DNA of 64,000 bases from Neocallimastix lanati (nom. inval.) (GCA_016946835.1 JACVTC010000216.1:1-64000), one strand, 5' to 3'. Shown: positions 10,041-20,289, numbered from the stretch's first letter. Notes: a model not told the origin generated them from the letters alone. Numbers and translations: made by a program.

Positions 10041-11119
10041 TTTTATTAATAACTTTATTTTATATTTTTATTTTTATATTTATTTTTTTTTTTTTTTAAA
10101 TTTTTAAATGATAAATTTCATAATTTTCATTTTAAATTAATTTTTATCCTAAAGTATGTAATACTTCAGAGTTTTTAAATTTTACAAAAGAAAGTTATAT
10201 ACTCAAACTAATTTATTATTATTTATTATATGAATGTTATATATTTTTTAAATGATACATATAGTATTTTTACTTTTAAAAAAATTTACCTATTTAAATT
10301 TAAAAAAAAAAAAAAGCCGATAACGATATATTTATATTTATTATAATTTATATTCAATTTTATTTTTCTTTTAATATATCTAATTGTTATTTTTTTTTTT
10401 TTTTTTTTTTTTTTGGAAATAAATTCATATTTATTGATTTATAGATATAAATTTATTATTATTTTGAATTTAATTATTTAATTTCTTGTTCATGTTATAT
10501 AGTTTATTATATAAGTAAAGGATCTTTTTAAATTTATATAAACTATATTATATATAATTGAATAAAGAATAATTCAGAGTTATTAATATTTAAAATCGTA
10601 ATTATCTAAAATTATTTATATTATTTAATTAAAAAATAGCAACACATATTTAGTAAAGTTTTCTTTCTAGTTATCAAAACTCCGCTATGTATTTGCAATT
10701 ATAAAAGTGTTATATTAGTTATAAATGTATTCTTTGATAAACATATAATACTAAACTTTGAAATGCAAATTTAAATTTAATCTATACTAAATAAATTATA
10801 TTTATTTTAACAAAATATTGAATCATTTCAGTAAATATTTATTTTATATTAATACTAAAGATTTGAAATTTCCTTTGTTTAGCGATTGTATATTAAAAAT
10901 TTTGCTTTTATTAATTTTATATTTTTGTTTATTTAAATATTTATGTAAATATTTTATTAAATTTAACTTATTTATAATATTTATTAGAGTATTATTTAAA
11001 TTGTTTATCAATTCTTGTCATTAAATAGTTTGTAATAAATTTTAATAAAGCTTTATAAGTGACTTAATGATATGTTACTTTTCTATTTATATATTTGTTA
11101 GAATATTTAATTATTAATA
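10041..11119. other. AT-rich intergenic region between two minus-strand genes
   Basis: Contains poly-T near 10390-10415 and no open frame with convincing protein composition. The 68-codon frame at 10818-11024 is made of Phe, Leu, Ile and Tyr and looks like A/T noise. The promoter of the gene ending at 9543 should lie just right of 10040. Confidence 0.6.
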
Positions 11120-11821
11120 TTAAAATATTAATAATAATAATATAACTAAAAAAATTAATAAAGAAGCATCGATATTAATATGACTAGCATTACTTGTAAC
11201 ATGTAGATATTGACTTTTTTTAGATTCTAAAATTGAAATATATTGATTTACTAAATTTAACTCATTATAATTAAAATTTCCAGTAGTATAGGTTGAATTT
11301 TCAAAAACTGTAAATTGGTCAATACTTATATTATTAAAAATTTCGAGTAATGATTCGGTACATTTTTTAGATTTACATTGATCTAGTAGAACATTAATAC
11401 TGCCACCTTTTGTCATCATAGACAAAGAATATGGACATAATTCACCTTTTTCATTTGTTTGACAGAATATTTTATTACTTTGCTGATAAGTTTTAATTAT
11501 AGCGGGATGAAAAATTTCTTTAAATTCAGGAATATTTTGGCAACTTGGAAAATATTTTAATGGATCACTAAAAAATATTTTACATTTTTCAGATTCTGTA
11601 TCTGAAAAAGAATTTTTATAATTAACTAGGGTTATATCAGACATACATTTATTATAATATTCAGAAATTTCGTATTCCGTCCTACATTCCTTACTTAAAT
11701 TGTTCAAGAACGCTTCTTCATTGTAAATTACATCTCTTTTGATTAATTTCAAAAAATTAATGGAATTAGCAAAAAATAAAGTAGAAATAGTTAATGATAA
11801 TAATAAATCAATAAATTTCAT
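11120..11821 (-). CDS. Secreted cysteine-containing protein, probably GPI-anchored
   Basis: A 233-residue intact frame begins at ATG 11821 (minus strand). The N-terminus is a typical signal peptide (about residues 1-20, MKFIDLLLSLTISTLFFANS). The body has eight cysteines spread over residues about 46-160, including C-x3-C (DQCKSKKC), consistent with disulfide bonding outside the cell. The C-terminus is a run of about 16 Leu, Ile, Val and Phe residues directly at the stop, preceded by small residues (S-N-A-S), the layout of a GPI-attachment signal. I recognise no enzyme or binding domain. It is on the same strand as the CBM18-repeat gene but more than 1 kb away, so it is not obviously co-regulated. 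The length and intactness suggest a working cell-surface protein. Confidence 0.8.
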   Translation of the reverse strand: MKFIDLLLSLTISTLFFANSINFLKLIKRDVIYNEEAFLNNLSKECRTEYEISEYYNKCMSDITLVNYKNSFSDTESEKCKIFFSDPLKYFPSCQNIPEFKEIFHPAIIKTYQQSNKIFCQTNEKGELCPYSLSMMTKGGSINVLLDQCKSKKCTESLLEIFNNISIDQFTVFENSTYTTGNFNYNELNLVNQYISILESKKSQYLHVTSNASHINIDASLLIFLVILLLLIF

Positions 11822-12192
11822 TTTTATTTATTAAATTAATTTAGATAATTAAAATAAAATATATTTTATTAAGTATTATTTAATTAACAAAATATTTAAT
11901 ATTTTTTTGGTTACTAAAAAATAAAAATATCATTTTATTAAATAAACTTTGAACTAAAGAATTATACTATATGTAATAAAAACACTTTTCCAATATATAA
12001 AATAATTTAATATAGAGATTTATTTTATGATGTCAAAGATATGTAAAAAAATACAAAAAATATATATATAAATTATATATATATTTTATGTATTTTTAAT
12101 TTTTAATTAAAATTTATCCATATATAAATATATTAATTTAAGTAATTTATATAATTTTTGTAATTTTAAATTATAATTAAAATGTTTTAATA
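11822..12192. other. AT-rich spacer left of the LTR element
   Basis: No coding or repeat structure is seen apart from A/T-rich dinucleotide runs near 12060-12090. It should contain the promoter of the minus-strand gene at 11120-11821. Confidence 0.6.
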
Positions 12193-12197
12193 TCATT
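12193..12197. repeat. Target-site duplication, left copy (TCATT)
   Basis: TCATT immediately precedes the left LTR and is repeated at 17337-17341 immediately after the right LTR. This is the five-base duplication expected for a copia/Ty1-type integration. Confidence 0.8.
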
Positions 12198-12436
12198 TGT
12201 TAAAAAGTAAAAGATTCGTTTTATTTATGTTTATAGAAAATGTAAATCTAATTTCATCTGTTTTATTAAAAAGAGTTATTATTGAAGAATTTTATATTAT
12301 AAAATATTTATAGTTATTTTATTTAGGTTACACAAATATATTATTGGTCTTATACTTGACAATATATATATTAAAATATATCACAAAACTCCTTAATATT
12401 ATATATGTAAAAAAATTCAATATTTATATTTTAACA
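12198..12436 (-). repeat. LTR, 3' copy (element reads on minus strand)
   Basis: This 239-bp repeat starts TGTTAAAAAG and ends TTTTAACA. Compared with the right copy it has one C/G difference near 12217 and one A/C difference near 12415. Its inner side faces the polypurine tract. Confidence 0.93.
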
Positions 12437-12445
12437 CTCCCCCTC
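12437..12445 (-). promoter_or_regulatory. Polypurine tract of the LTR element
   Basis: CTCCCCCTC on the plus strand is GAGGGGGAG on the minus strand, directly upstream of the minus-strand TGTTA LTR start. This is the plus-strand DNA priming site of copia elements and fixes the element's orientation. An 8-bp inverted repeat (CAAGTCTA/TAGACTTG) follows at about 12445-12474. Confidence 0.85.
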
Positions 12446-12504
12446 AAGTCTAGCTTTCTATGAAGTTAGACTTGAATTAAGAGTTGCAGCGGAAATAATT
12501 ATTC

Positions 12505-12711
12505 CTCATTTAATGCTTTACAAATAAATGTGTGGATACTAGATGTGTATTTAATGAAAACCGAGATATCAAACTTTGTATAGATGGACATTGTGGTAGA
12601 TTTGTAGGAGATCCTTGAACCAATGAAGATGAATATGCAAAGGATATTGTGATGAAGAATGCATCTTACCTAAACAACCAGAGAGGGAAACTGACACTGA
12701 ACATAATCTTG

Positions 12712-12749
<38 letters not shown>

Positions 12750-12880
12750 GTATTCTAGGATTTTTGATTATAATTGTGTTCATTGTATTTTGTATGCTCG
12801 TTATAACTCCAATACTAAAGCTAGTGATACTAAATCTTATAAGCAATTTAATTATATTCGGTGTTTAATATTAATATATT
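12505..12880 (+). pseudogene. Relic of a Cys-rich membrane protein inside the LTR element
   Basis: Fragments in different frames read as one protein: a cysteine-rich part (C-V-D-T-R-C, LCIDGHCGRF, then C-K-G-Y-C-D-E-E-C), a poly-T run of about 32, then ILGFLIIIVFIVFCMLVI followed by a polar tail, a typical single membrane span. Stops and frame changes show it is not intact. It is antisense to the retroelement. Family unknown. Confidence 0.5.
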
Positions 12881-13029
12881 ATAATTTTGTATAATACTAT
12901 ATAATATATATCGAATAAAATGATTTGGCTGATTTACAACAAAAAGAAAATAATTATTTAAGATAACATCAAGGATTGTTTATAAATTGTGAATCAAAGA
13001 TATAGATACTTAAAAAGGTATTTTTTTTT

Positions 13030-13385
13030 CAGATTGCTATAATAGAAATGAGCATACTAGTATGAAATTTGTTCCAAACAATAGAGATAACCCTGATGAC
13101 TTTGACATTAAAGGTTATGTTAATATTAAAAGTAATAAATGTTATTTTACAAGCAACAGAAGTGGTAATTACATCTTACAATCAACCGATTGAATTTAAC
13201 CGAGTTCGTTATTATGATTGAGTTGTTTATCAAGATCCTACTAGCAAGACTAATGTTGAAATACCCTTGACTGAATATGGTTGTTGTACAATCGTAAGGG
13301 ATGATAAAGATACCAAATGGATAGAAAATCTTCTTCATCATATACAAATTAACCAAATTAATTTGATATCTAAGTCAAAATCAAA
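13030..13385 (+). pseudogene. Relic of an unidentified protein inside the LTR element
   Basis: Two adjoining frames give protein-like text (FDIKGYVNIKSNKCYFTS; then Q-P-I-E-F-N-R-V-R-Y-Y-D, a stop, and EIPLTEYGCCTIVRDDKDT). Codon use is unlike the surrounding A/T. At least one frameshift near 13175 and one stop near 13222 break it. Antisense to the LTR element. No family recognised. Confidence 0.45.
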
Positions 13386-13415
13386 AATTTTAAGATTTAG
13401 TTAATTTCTTTAGTC

Positions 13416-13450
<35 letters not shown>

Positions 13451-13649
13451 AAATTTAAAGAACTACACTCATTAAACTGTAATAATTAATATTTTTTGTT
13501 TCGTTTTTATGATTATTATTTATATATCTATTACAAGTATTATTAAATATTCTAATAAATCTTTATTTCTACAAAATTTTTTATTTCAACTTTTACATTC
13601 ATAAAAAAATTGTGTTTCCCTAAATTTATATTCATTATTAATATCTACT

Positions 13650-14200
13650 TCATTGTCTACCAAGAATACAATTAAACTTTTGTTTCCTTATAGTCTGTTG
13701 TTCTACGACTATTAAAATTAGTTTCGGTTTAGAAAACATCAGAATTTTATTCCATGTTGACACATGAACCATCACTTCAGGAAATTGAATAACTAACTTG
13801 AGATTGATAATTATTTTGTAAAATCTGAACTGATAATTACGTTTAAAGTCATTATTTGAATTAGTCAAATTATCGTGCAATCCACCTACTGAATAGTTTG
13901 GTTTTGGGCTAACATAATTTAATGAGCAGTATGAAAAATCGATGTTACCGTTTTACATAAATGATTTTTTTATTAGGATAAATCCAATAATAGTAACTAA
14001 GGCAAGTACACTTGTACCATACAAAGAGATAATAACAGCATTATTTGTTTCTTCAGTTGTAATATCGGCTGTACTTTCATTTGTTAAAATTTTTGATTTA
14101 TTATTACCGATTTAACCATTATTATTGCCATTATTATTGTCATTATCATTATTGTTGACAATATTATCTCCATTAGTTTTGTTTCTTTTATTTCATGATA
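13650..14200 (-). pseudogene. Relic of a single-pass membrane protein inside the LTR element
   Basis: Read on the minus strand from 14200, an Asn-rich segment leads to STADITTEETNN, then SLYGTSVLALVTIIGFIL followed by K-K-S-F-M and a stop, the layout of a C-terminal membrane anchor. After that stop, more protein-like sequence continues (YVSPKPNYSVGGLHDNLT) to about 13650. Broken by stops; family unknown. Confidence 0.4.
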
Positions 14201-14439
14201 TTATTACAGATATATTAAAGATTATTTGTTTTTATCTTTAAGAATATTTATAACAAATATTCTGGCATTTCAATTAAAATGAAAACATTATATATTACTG
14301 ATGGAACAAAAATTCTATTATTCAAATTATTTAGATAGTTATAGTATTCTCTTCTATTCTGTTACATTACCTATTAATTCAATTTATTTAGAAAATGAAA
14401 ATGGTGCTCTATTTAATTCTATTATTCATCAAATTTTTT

Positions 14440-15070
14440 CTTGTTGAACTTAAAATACAAATTGAAAATTATCAAAAAAAAAATTTCAGAGTAGCATATT
14501 TAAATTCAGAACCAGATACTTCAAAGATTTTTCTGATATTACTCAAGTTAAAGCTACTGTAGGTTCTCAATTAAATTCTGAAGGTAATAATTAGCAGAAC
14601 AAATTCAAATGAAGTATAAAGATATAGTCTTTGATGTTCCAGATTCCTCAACTGATTATAAAGATATTCTTACTCCAATTAGTCATTATGAACTTACTAT
14701 TTCCGATTCTAAAGCTCTTAAAGAGTTATTAAAATATAATAATATTAAAGCTAGTTGTTCTGGTGCTTTCTATGATAAAGATGGAATTAATTCAATGTAT
14801 TTATTTATACCATTTGTTGATAGTGCTGTTGCTTCTTTTCTGGTCATTTTTGGATTAATTGGACTACTTATGATGTTGTTAATGTTTACATTTGGATTAA
14901 TATATAAATTATTGTTTATATTTACATTATTTTTTTTTTTAATAATAAATTACTTGAATTATTGGATATTAAATCTAAATCAATTGAAGAAAGCAAAACA
15001 TTGTTCTTATTTTCTATTTCTTCATTTATTTTTCTTTTTTCATCAATATTTGCTAAAAATGAGCTAATTC
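14440..15070 (+). pseudogene. Relic of an unidentified membrane protein inside the LTR element
   Basis: From about 14489 the frames read RVAYLNSEPDTSK, then QVKATVGSQLNSEGN, and, from the ATG at 14609, an open 152-codon frame. That frame begins with a soluble-looking part (DVPDSSTDYKDIL, ELTISDSKALKELL). It passes into a hydrophobic span near residues 78-100 and then into poly-T-driven Phe/Leu text. Upstream stops and frame changes mark it as a relic. Possibly linked to the exon-like piece at 15154-15228. Confidence 0.45.
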
Positions 15071-15153
15071 TTGATTTTGTTCTTTGATCTTTTGAGAGAT
15101 GATCACATTATCTAAGATCTTTTGTTGTATTAATTTTTTTTTTGCATTTTCAG

Positions 15154-15228
15154 TTTCAAATGGAAATTGTACATGATCGACGTTATTTAGATCCATCCTA
15201 CAATGAGAGCGAAGCCATAATTGATTCT
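15154..15228 (+). other. Exon-like 75-bp segment with canonical splice sites
   Basis: A T-rich tract ending in CAG immediately precedes 25 open codons of ordinary composition (FQMEIVHDRRYLDPSYNESE...), which are immediately followed by GTAAGT. This is what an internal phase-0 exon looks like. It lies downstream of the relic at 14440-15070 and may be its last or next exon. No branch point was assessed. Confidence 0.45.
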
Positions 15229-16467
15229 GTAAGTGGTTTGCATTTTGATTAAATTTAAAGTTGTTTGTTTGTCTAATTATGAAATTAAACTTTGATTTAA
15301 ATTATAATTATTATTTAAATTAGTACTTATTTAATTTATGCTATTTTATCCGTTATAGTTGTTTCAATATTACTATTATTACAATTATTTTCAGAACAAA
15401 ATAATATAAAATAATTATTAACTAAAATAATAAGAGATAGTTTAAAAACTAGACTTTTAATTAATTAATTATTAAGTACTGATTTTTAAACTCTAAATTA
15501 AAAATTTAAAAAAAAAAATATATATATATAAAAACTTTTTTTTTTTTTTTTTTTTTTTTTGAATTAAAATAAATAAACACTTTTTATTGCTTTATATAAA
15601 TACTTCTTTAATATTAATTGTTTTTTTTTTTATATATATTCTTTATAAATTAATTTATTTTAAATTATTTTTCCAACTTTTAATCTATATTTCTCTTTTC
15701 GCTTTTTTTTTTTTTTTTATTATTTATAAATATATATATATTTTTTATATTTATTGTTATTATTATTATTATAATTTTTATTACTTTGAATATAAATTTT
15801 AAAACAAATTTATATTTTATTTTTATTTCTTTATTTTAAATTTAAGAAATTTATTTTTATTTAATGATATTTTTTATTAAATGTATTCTATGTAGATATG
15901 TATAAATCTTTCAAATTAATTTCTATTATTTATAAACATTCTTTTGTATTTACTAATTTTTATAAGTTTTTATTTTAGGTTCGATATTATTATAAATTAC
16001 ATTTTATAAAAAATATACAGCCTATATTCTTATAAAAATATATAACTTTATTGTAGAAACTGAAATTTTTTTTTTTTTTAAAATAAATATATTAATAATA
16101 CAATTTAAAGATTACAATGAGATAATGTCATACTTACAAGTTATGAAATCTTTTTCATATATATATATATTAATTATAAATATGTTTTTTTTTTTTTTTT
16201 TAATTTTAATTATTCAAATTATTCAAATATAAAATCCAATTATAATATTTTTATTTTATTTTATTTTATTTTATTTTATTTTATTTTATTTTATTTTATT
16301 ATATTCAATCTGTATTTTATATTAATAATTCAACTATTTATTTTATTTTATTTTATTTTATTTTATTCAATCTGTACTTATATTTATATTTCAGCTATTT
16401 ATTTTATTTTATTTTATTTTATTTTATTTTATTAATAATGTTAATATTCAACTATTTTTAAAATAGC
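15229..16467. repeat. AT-rich interior of the LTR element with (TTTTA)n arrays
   Basis: No gene is seen. Three (TTTTA)n arrays (about 16246-16300, 16338-16365 and 16396-16433) are separated by related linkers containing CAATCTGTA and CAACTATTTA-like text. The array and its linkers seem to have duplicated together. Confidence 0.65.
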
Positions 16468-16565
16468 GCTGACTTTTCAGCTCTTTATTATAACGCTGAC
16501 AATATTCAGCTCTTTATAATAACGCTGACTTCTCAGCTTTTTTTAATTATGCTGACCTTTTCAGC
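16468..16565. repeat. Cluster of four GCTGA...TCAGC hairpins
   Basis: Four copies of the same 5-bp inverted repeat with 4-6 nt loops lie at 16468-16481, 16495-16510, 16524-16537 and 16551-16565, about 27-29 bp apart, linked by CTTTATTATAAC-like spacers. Loops vary (CTTT, CAATAT, CTTC, CCTTT) while the stems are identical. They lie inside the LTR element, about 0.5 kb from its 5' LTR. Confidence 0.75.
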
Positions 16566-17087
16566 TCTTTATTATTATTATTTTTTTTTTTTTAATTTAT
16601 CTTATAATTATTATTTTTATGAAAACCGATTCTTATTCTATATATATTTTAAATATTTTCATTTTATAATATTTTATCTGTTTTTTTTTTATTTCTTTTT
16701 TATCGTAATATAAATATAAATGTGTACAGATAATGATATTTGTTCTTATTCATATATTTTTATTTTTTATTATTTTTATTCCTAATATTTAATGAATTCA
16801 ATAAATAATATATAATAATTGATACTTATTTTCAAAAATAATTAAAATTTGTATATATCATAAATATTTTAAATTTATGTTTTATAAATATTTTAAATTT
16901 TATATTACAAAATTGTTGATTTGTACATGTTAAGTTTTGTATATTTTTAATTATTATTGTAATTAATTTATTTTACAATAAGAATTTAAAATATTAATTA
17001 ATAACTTTAGTTCAAAATAATTGTTAAATTTATTTATATAATTATCTAATACTTAACTTAATGTTCACTCAATCTGGTGAGATTGAA
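16566..17087. other. AT-rich leader-side region of the LTR element
   Basis: No open frame or repeat stands out. In element orientation this is the untranslated leader just downstream of the primer-binding site. A small inverted repeat CAATCT/AGATTG lies at 17070-17085. Confidence 0.55.
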
Positions 17088-17097
17088 ACTCTTAATC
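17088..17097 (-). promoter_or_regulatory. Primer-binding site matching the tRNA-Lys(CUU) anticodon arm
   Basis: ACTCTTAATC on the plus strand directly abuts the right LTR. It is identical to the conserved anticodon-loop sequence of eukaryotic tRNA-Lys(CUU), so the element RNA would be complementary to it. Internal (half-tRNA) priming is known for Drosophila copia (tRNA-iMet) and Candida Tca2 (tRNA-Arg). Use of tRNA-Lys here is inferred from ten bases. Confidence 0.6.
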
Positions 17098-17336
17098 TGT
17101 TAAAAAGTAAAAGATTGGTTTTATTTATGTTTATAGAAAATGTAAATCTAATTTCATCTGTTTTATTAAAAAGAGTTATTATTGAAGAATTTTATATTAT
17201 AAAATATTTATAGTTATTTTATTTAGGTTACACAAATATATTATTGGTCTTATACTTGACAATATATATATTAAAATATATCACAAAACTCCTTAATATT
17301 ATATATGTAAAAAACTTCAATATTTATATTTTAACA
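17098..17336 (-). repeat. LTR, 5' copy (element reads on minus strand)
   Basis: This 239-bp repeat is nearly identical to the copy at 12198-12436. Its inner side abuts the tRNA-like primer site and its outer side the TCATT duplication. Confidence 0.93.
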
Positions 17337-17341
17337 TCATT
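17337..17341. repeat. Target-site duplication, right copy (TCATT)
   Basis: Matches the five bases at 12193-12197 outside the left LTR. Confidence 0.8.
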
Positions 17342-17809
17342 ACCAAGAATTAAGATAATCCAATAAATAAAAAAAAAAAAAAAAAAATTAAAAATTTTTT
17401 AAATGAAGTATTAATTTTTTTTTATTATTATTAAAATATTTTTAATATAGATAAAAATAAATTAAACAGATGTATTAATTTTAAAGTGGAAAAAAACCTG
17501 TACATATTAAAAATTTTATTTTTTTTTTTTTAAAAAAAGTTAAAAGTTAATAATGATTAGTGATATAAAAAAAAAAAAAAATGTTAAATCTTTTCGAAAA
17601 CAATATTTTAAAATAATATTTAATGTATAAATTATATATTTTTATAAATATAATTTTTAAATTTATAATAAAAGAAATTTATAATTTGAACTCTTTATTA
17701 GAAAGTTAAATAATATTAAACTTTATTTATTTATTTATTTATTTATAAATTGATTTTATAAATATAAATAAATATTAAAATACAATTATTTTAAATAAGT
17801 TTCATAAAT
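17342..17809. other. AT-rich intergenic stretch
   Basis: Poly-A and poly-T runs near 17371-17387, 17519-17531 and 17568-17581; a (TTTA)n run near 17725. Nothing gene-like. It holds the upstream region of the gene at 17810. Confidence 0.6.
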
Positions 17810-19264
17810 ATGTCAAAATCTTTTGAGGAGAATACTAAAGATTTTTATGATGAATTAAATGGTGAATGTGATCCAAAAAGATTATTATATATCGCAGAAA
17901 AAGGCATATTTTTGAAAGAGCCATTATTTAAATATGATAAAATAAAGGATAATGAATATGTTGTTGATATTAGTGTAATAAGTGATCAATTTTTTTTAAT
18001 AAATAATAATAAACAATATAATAGATTAAAATATTTTTTTAAAGAAGATAGATATATTTATGATAAATATCGTCACTTAACTCCTAGTTGTAATGATTAT
18101 TTTTCTTTAATTATTATTAATAAATATTTTATCGAAAAATTATTATATGAGAAAGATGAAAACTTTCTAAACGAAGTTATAAGTACTAGAGAAAACGTAA
18201 ATTTTTATTTATTGTACTTGTATAATTATTCATATATATATACTAAAACATTTATTTTGTTTCATTCGTATACTGTTAATAGAACTAATGTACCAGATAT
18301 GACTTTTTATACATTTAAATATTTTTATTCTAATACACATAAGTATTTACTAGAAGATTTTATAAAAATAAATGAAAATAATATTGAAGATATTTTAAGG
18401 AAGATACTTATTGAATCTGGTAAAGATATTAATATATTGAATTACTGTTTAGATAAAGTTAAACGAAATAATTCAAAAATTAAAAGTATTGAGGGATATA
18501 GAGTTCCAATGCATTATTGTTTTGAAACATTAAAGTATTATTCAGATGAACTTTGTATAAAAAACCACTTATATTTAAAATGTGAAGATAAATATGCTGA
18601 AGAATTTATAAATGTATGTTTTACTGATGAGTTTATAAGAAATTTCTATCATTTTAATATTGAGTTTCAAGAAAAATTTTCTAAAAAATATAATATTGAT
18701 TTTAAAGAAATTGGTGAAAAATTCGAAGTAATTGATATAAATAAAATTAATACTAATGAAAATGAAACTAATGAAAATGAAACTAATGAAAATGAAACTA
18801 ATGAAAATGAATATATTAATGATATTCAAGGTCAATTAATAAAAATAATTGATCCTCAATATAAAGGAAAATTAAGTTACATAGAATCATACGAATTAAA
18901 TCCTGGAGATATAAATTTTGATTTTATTAATAAATATTTAAGGAATTACAAAAAAATCGATAGAATATTAAAGGATCCTAATTATATATTAAATATAGAT
19001 ATAGTTATCAATAATTATACTGATTGTTTGATAATAAAATTATGTTATTTAGCATCACTGATTCATAATAAATATAGTAAATTTATAATTCAGGTATTAA
19101 TTTTTTACGATGAATATTGGCATAGTATTTCTTATAGGGATGATAAAATTGTATTTGGAAATTATTCGGGTGGTAGATATAAATATAAATTTTATATTCG
19201 TAAAATATTTAAAATATTAATGAATACTCCACATAAATTGTTTAATAGTTATTTTTATTGTTAA
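17810..19264 (+). CDS. Unidentified cytosolic-type protein of 484 residues with an ETNEN repeat
   Basis: An intact frame runs from ATG 17810 to TAA 19262-19264. No signal peptide or membrane span is evident (MSKSFEENTKDFYDELNGE...). It is rich in Tyr, Phe, Ile, Asn and Lys, as expected from the base composition. Around residues 315-335 a 15-bp tandem repeat (18753-18810) encodes four copies of ETNEN, a likely flexible hinge separating an N-terminal part of about 310 residues from a C-terminal part of about 150. The C-terminal part has an L-I-F-Y-D-E-Y-W-H segment. I recognise no domain. General layout recalls the degenerate ankyrin-like proteins at 34649 and 46698, but the ankyrin consensus is not visible. 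It lies 160 bp upstream of the secreted gene at 19424 on the same strand. Confidence 0.75.
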   Translation: MSKSFEENTKDFYDELNGECDPKRLLYIAEKGIFLKEPLFKYDKIKDNEYVVDISVISDQFFLINNNKQYNRLKYFFKEDRYIYDKYRHLTPSCNDYFSLIIINKYFIEKLLYEKDENFLNEVISTRENVNFYLLYLYNYSYIYTKTFILFHSYTVNRTNVPDMTFYTFKYFYSNTHKYLLEDFIKINENNIEDILRKILIESGKDINILNYCLDKVKRNNSKIKSIEGYRVPMHYCFETLKYYSDELCIKNHLYLKCEDKYAEEFINVCFTDEFIRNFYHFNIEFQEKFSKKYNIDFKEIGEKFEVIDINKINTNENETNENETNENETNENEYINDIQGQLIKIIDPQYKGKLSYIESYELNPGDINFDFINKYLRNYKKIDRILKDPNYILNIDIVINNYTDCLIIKLCYLASLIHNKYSKFIIQVLIFYDEYWHSISYRDDKIVFGNYSGGRYKYKFYIRKIFKILMNTPHKLFNSYFYC

Positions 19265-19423
19265 TTTTCAATATATAAATAATACAAACGTTAAAATGTA
19301 TTTGTCATATTATTTTTAAAACATATTTGTTATATTATTTTTAAAATATTTTGTTTTTAAAATGATTTTTTATGTTTAAAAAATGGAAAATTTAAAATTG
19401 TATAAATTATATATAATTTAAAC

Positions 19424-20252
19424 ATGATATTAATTATATTATTTGTATTGTTATGCATTATATGTCGAGTGAATTGTGATCTTGACAATTATGGAAATGA
19501 AGAAATCTCTTTATTAATTTTAGCAGCGGCTGATAATAATGGAGAAATTGCAGCTTATAAAAATAATAATAAATGGTATTATAAGACAGTGTATAATGGT
19601 AAGAAAAATAATAGAAAGTGTTATGAATCAATAGTGGATATAATACCTGAATTACGTAGATTATATGATAAAGAATGCAGGAAAGCTGGAATAACAATAC
19701 ATTCTCCTAGACAACGTATATTTGGAACGGTTGAAGATTATTTTAGAGATGAATTATATCCAGCTGCACTTAGAACATACAATAAATATTTCAGTGGTGT
19801 TAGCAATACTAACGATGTAGAAAGAAGAATAAAAAATATTTATTTGGAAATTGATATAATACCTAAAAGTGGAATATTAGTAAACGGTCGTGATAATAAT
19901 GATGCAGGAATTTATTCTAGTAATACTATCGTTAAAGACAGAATATATCTTATTGACAAAGGATATAAAAAAGATGGTGATAAGAATATACATATAAATA
20001 GAGCAACATCTTCCAAATGGAAGTTATTATGATAAAATTACAAATTTAATAAGTAATTTTGCTAAAATTAATTCTAGACCTGGAAGAAGCCAAATAGATA
20101 AAGTATTAAATCTTTCTAAAATTTTAGGTATAATTAAATTATATCCAGTAAGTTTAAGGAATGATCAATCTTATGGAATAATTGCCGGACCTGGTCATTC
20201 ACATGAATTAGGAGACGCAATAAATTTAGCAAATAAACTTGAAATTTATAAA

Positions 20253-20289
<37 letters not shown>

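Larger units (their letters stand above)
12198..17336 (-). mobile_element. Young non-autonomous LTR retrotransposon (copia-type ends, no pol)
   Basis: Two 239-bp LTRs (12198-12436 and 17098-17336) both start TGTTA and end TAACA. They differ at only two positions that I can find. They are flanked by TCATT on both outer sides, which argues for one insertion, not two solo LTRs. On the minus strand the left LTR is preceded by GAGGGGGAG, a classic copia polypurine tract, and the right LTR is followed by a sequence matching a tRNA-Lys anticodon arm. The 4.66-kb interior should hold gag-pol, but I find no integrase, reverse transcriptase or RNase H motif on either strand. Instead it has relics of host-like secreted and membrane proteins and AT-rich filler. 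It therefore resembles a large retrotransposon derivative mobilised by proteins from an autonomous copia element. Confidence 0.8.

Noticed and set aside
10818-11024. 68-codon hydrophobic open frame
   Set aside because: Composition (Phe, Leu, Ile, Tyr, Lys) is what random A/T-rich DNA gives; no signal or motif.
13147-13356. Minus-strand 69-codon frame inside the LTR element, considered as a possible pol remnant
   Set aside because: The opposite strand has the protein-like text; no gag, integrase or RT motif is visible in this frame.
19424-20032. First frame of the giant gene as a separate 202-residue protein
   Set aside because: Coding text continues seamlessly in the adjacent frame and the domain is cut mid-module, so it is the N-terminus of the larger protein.
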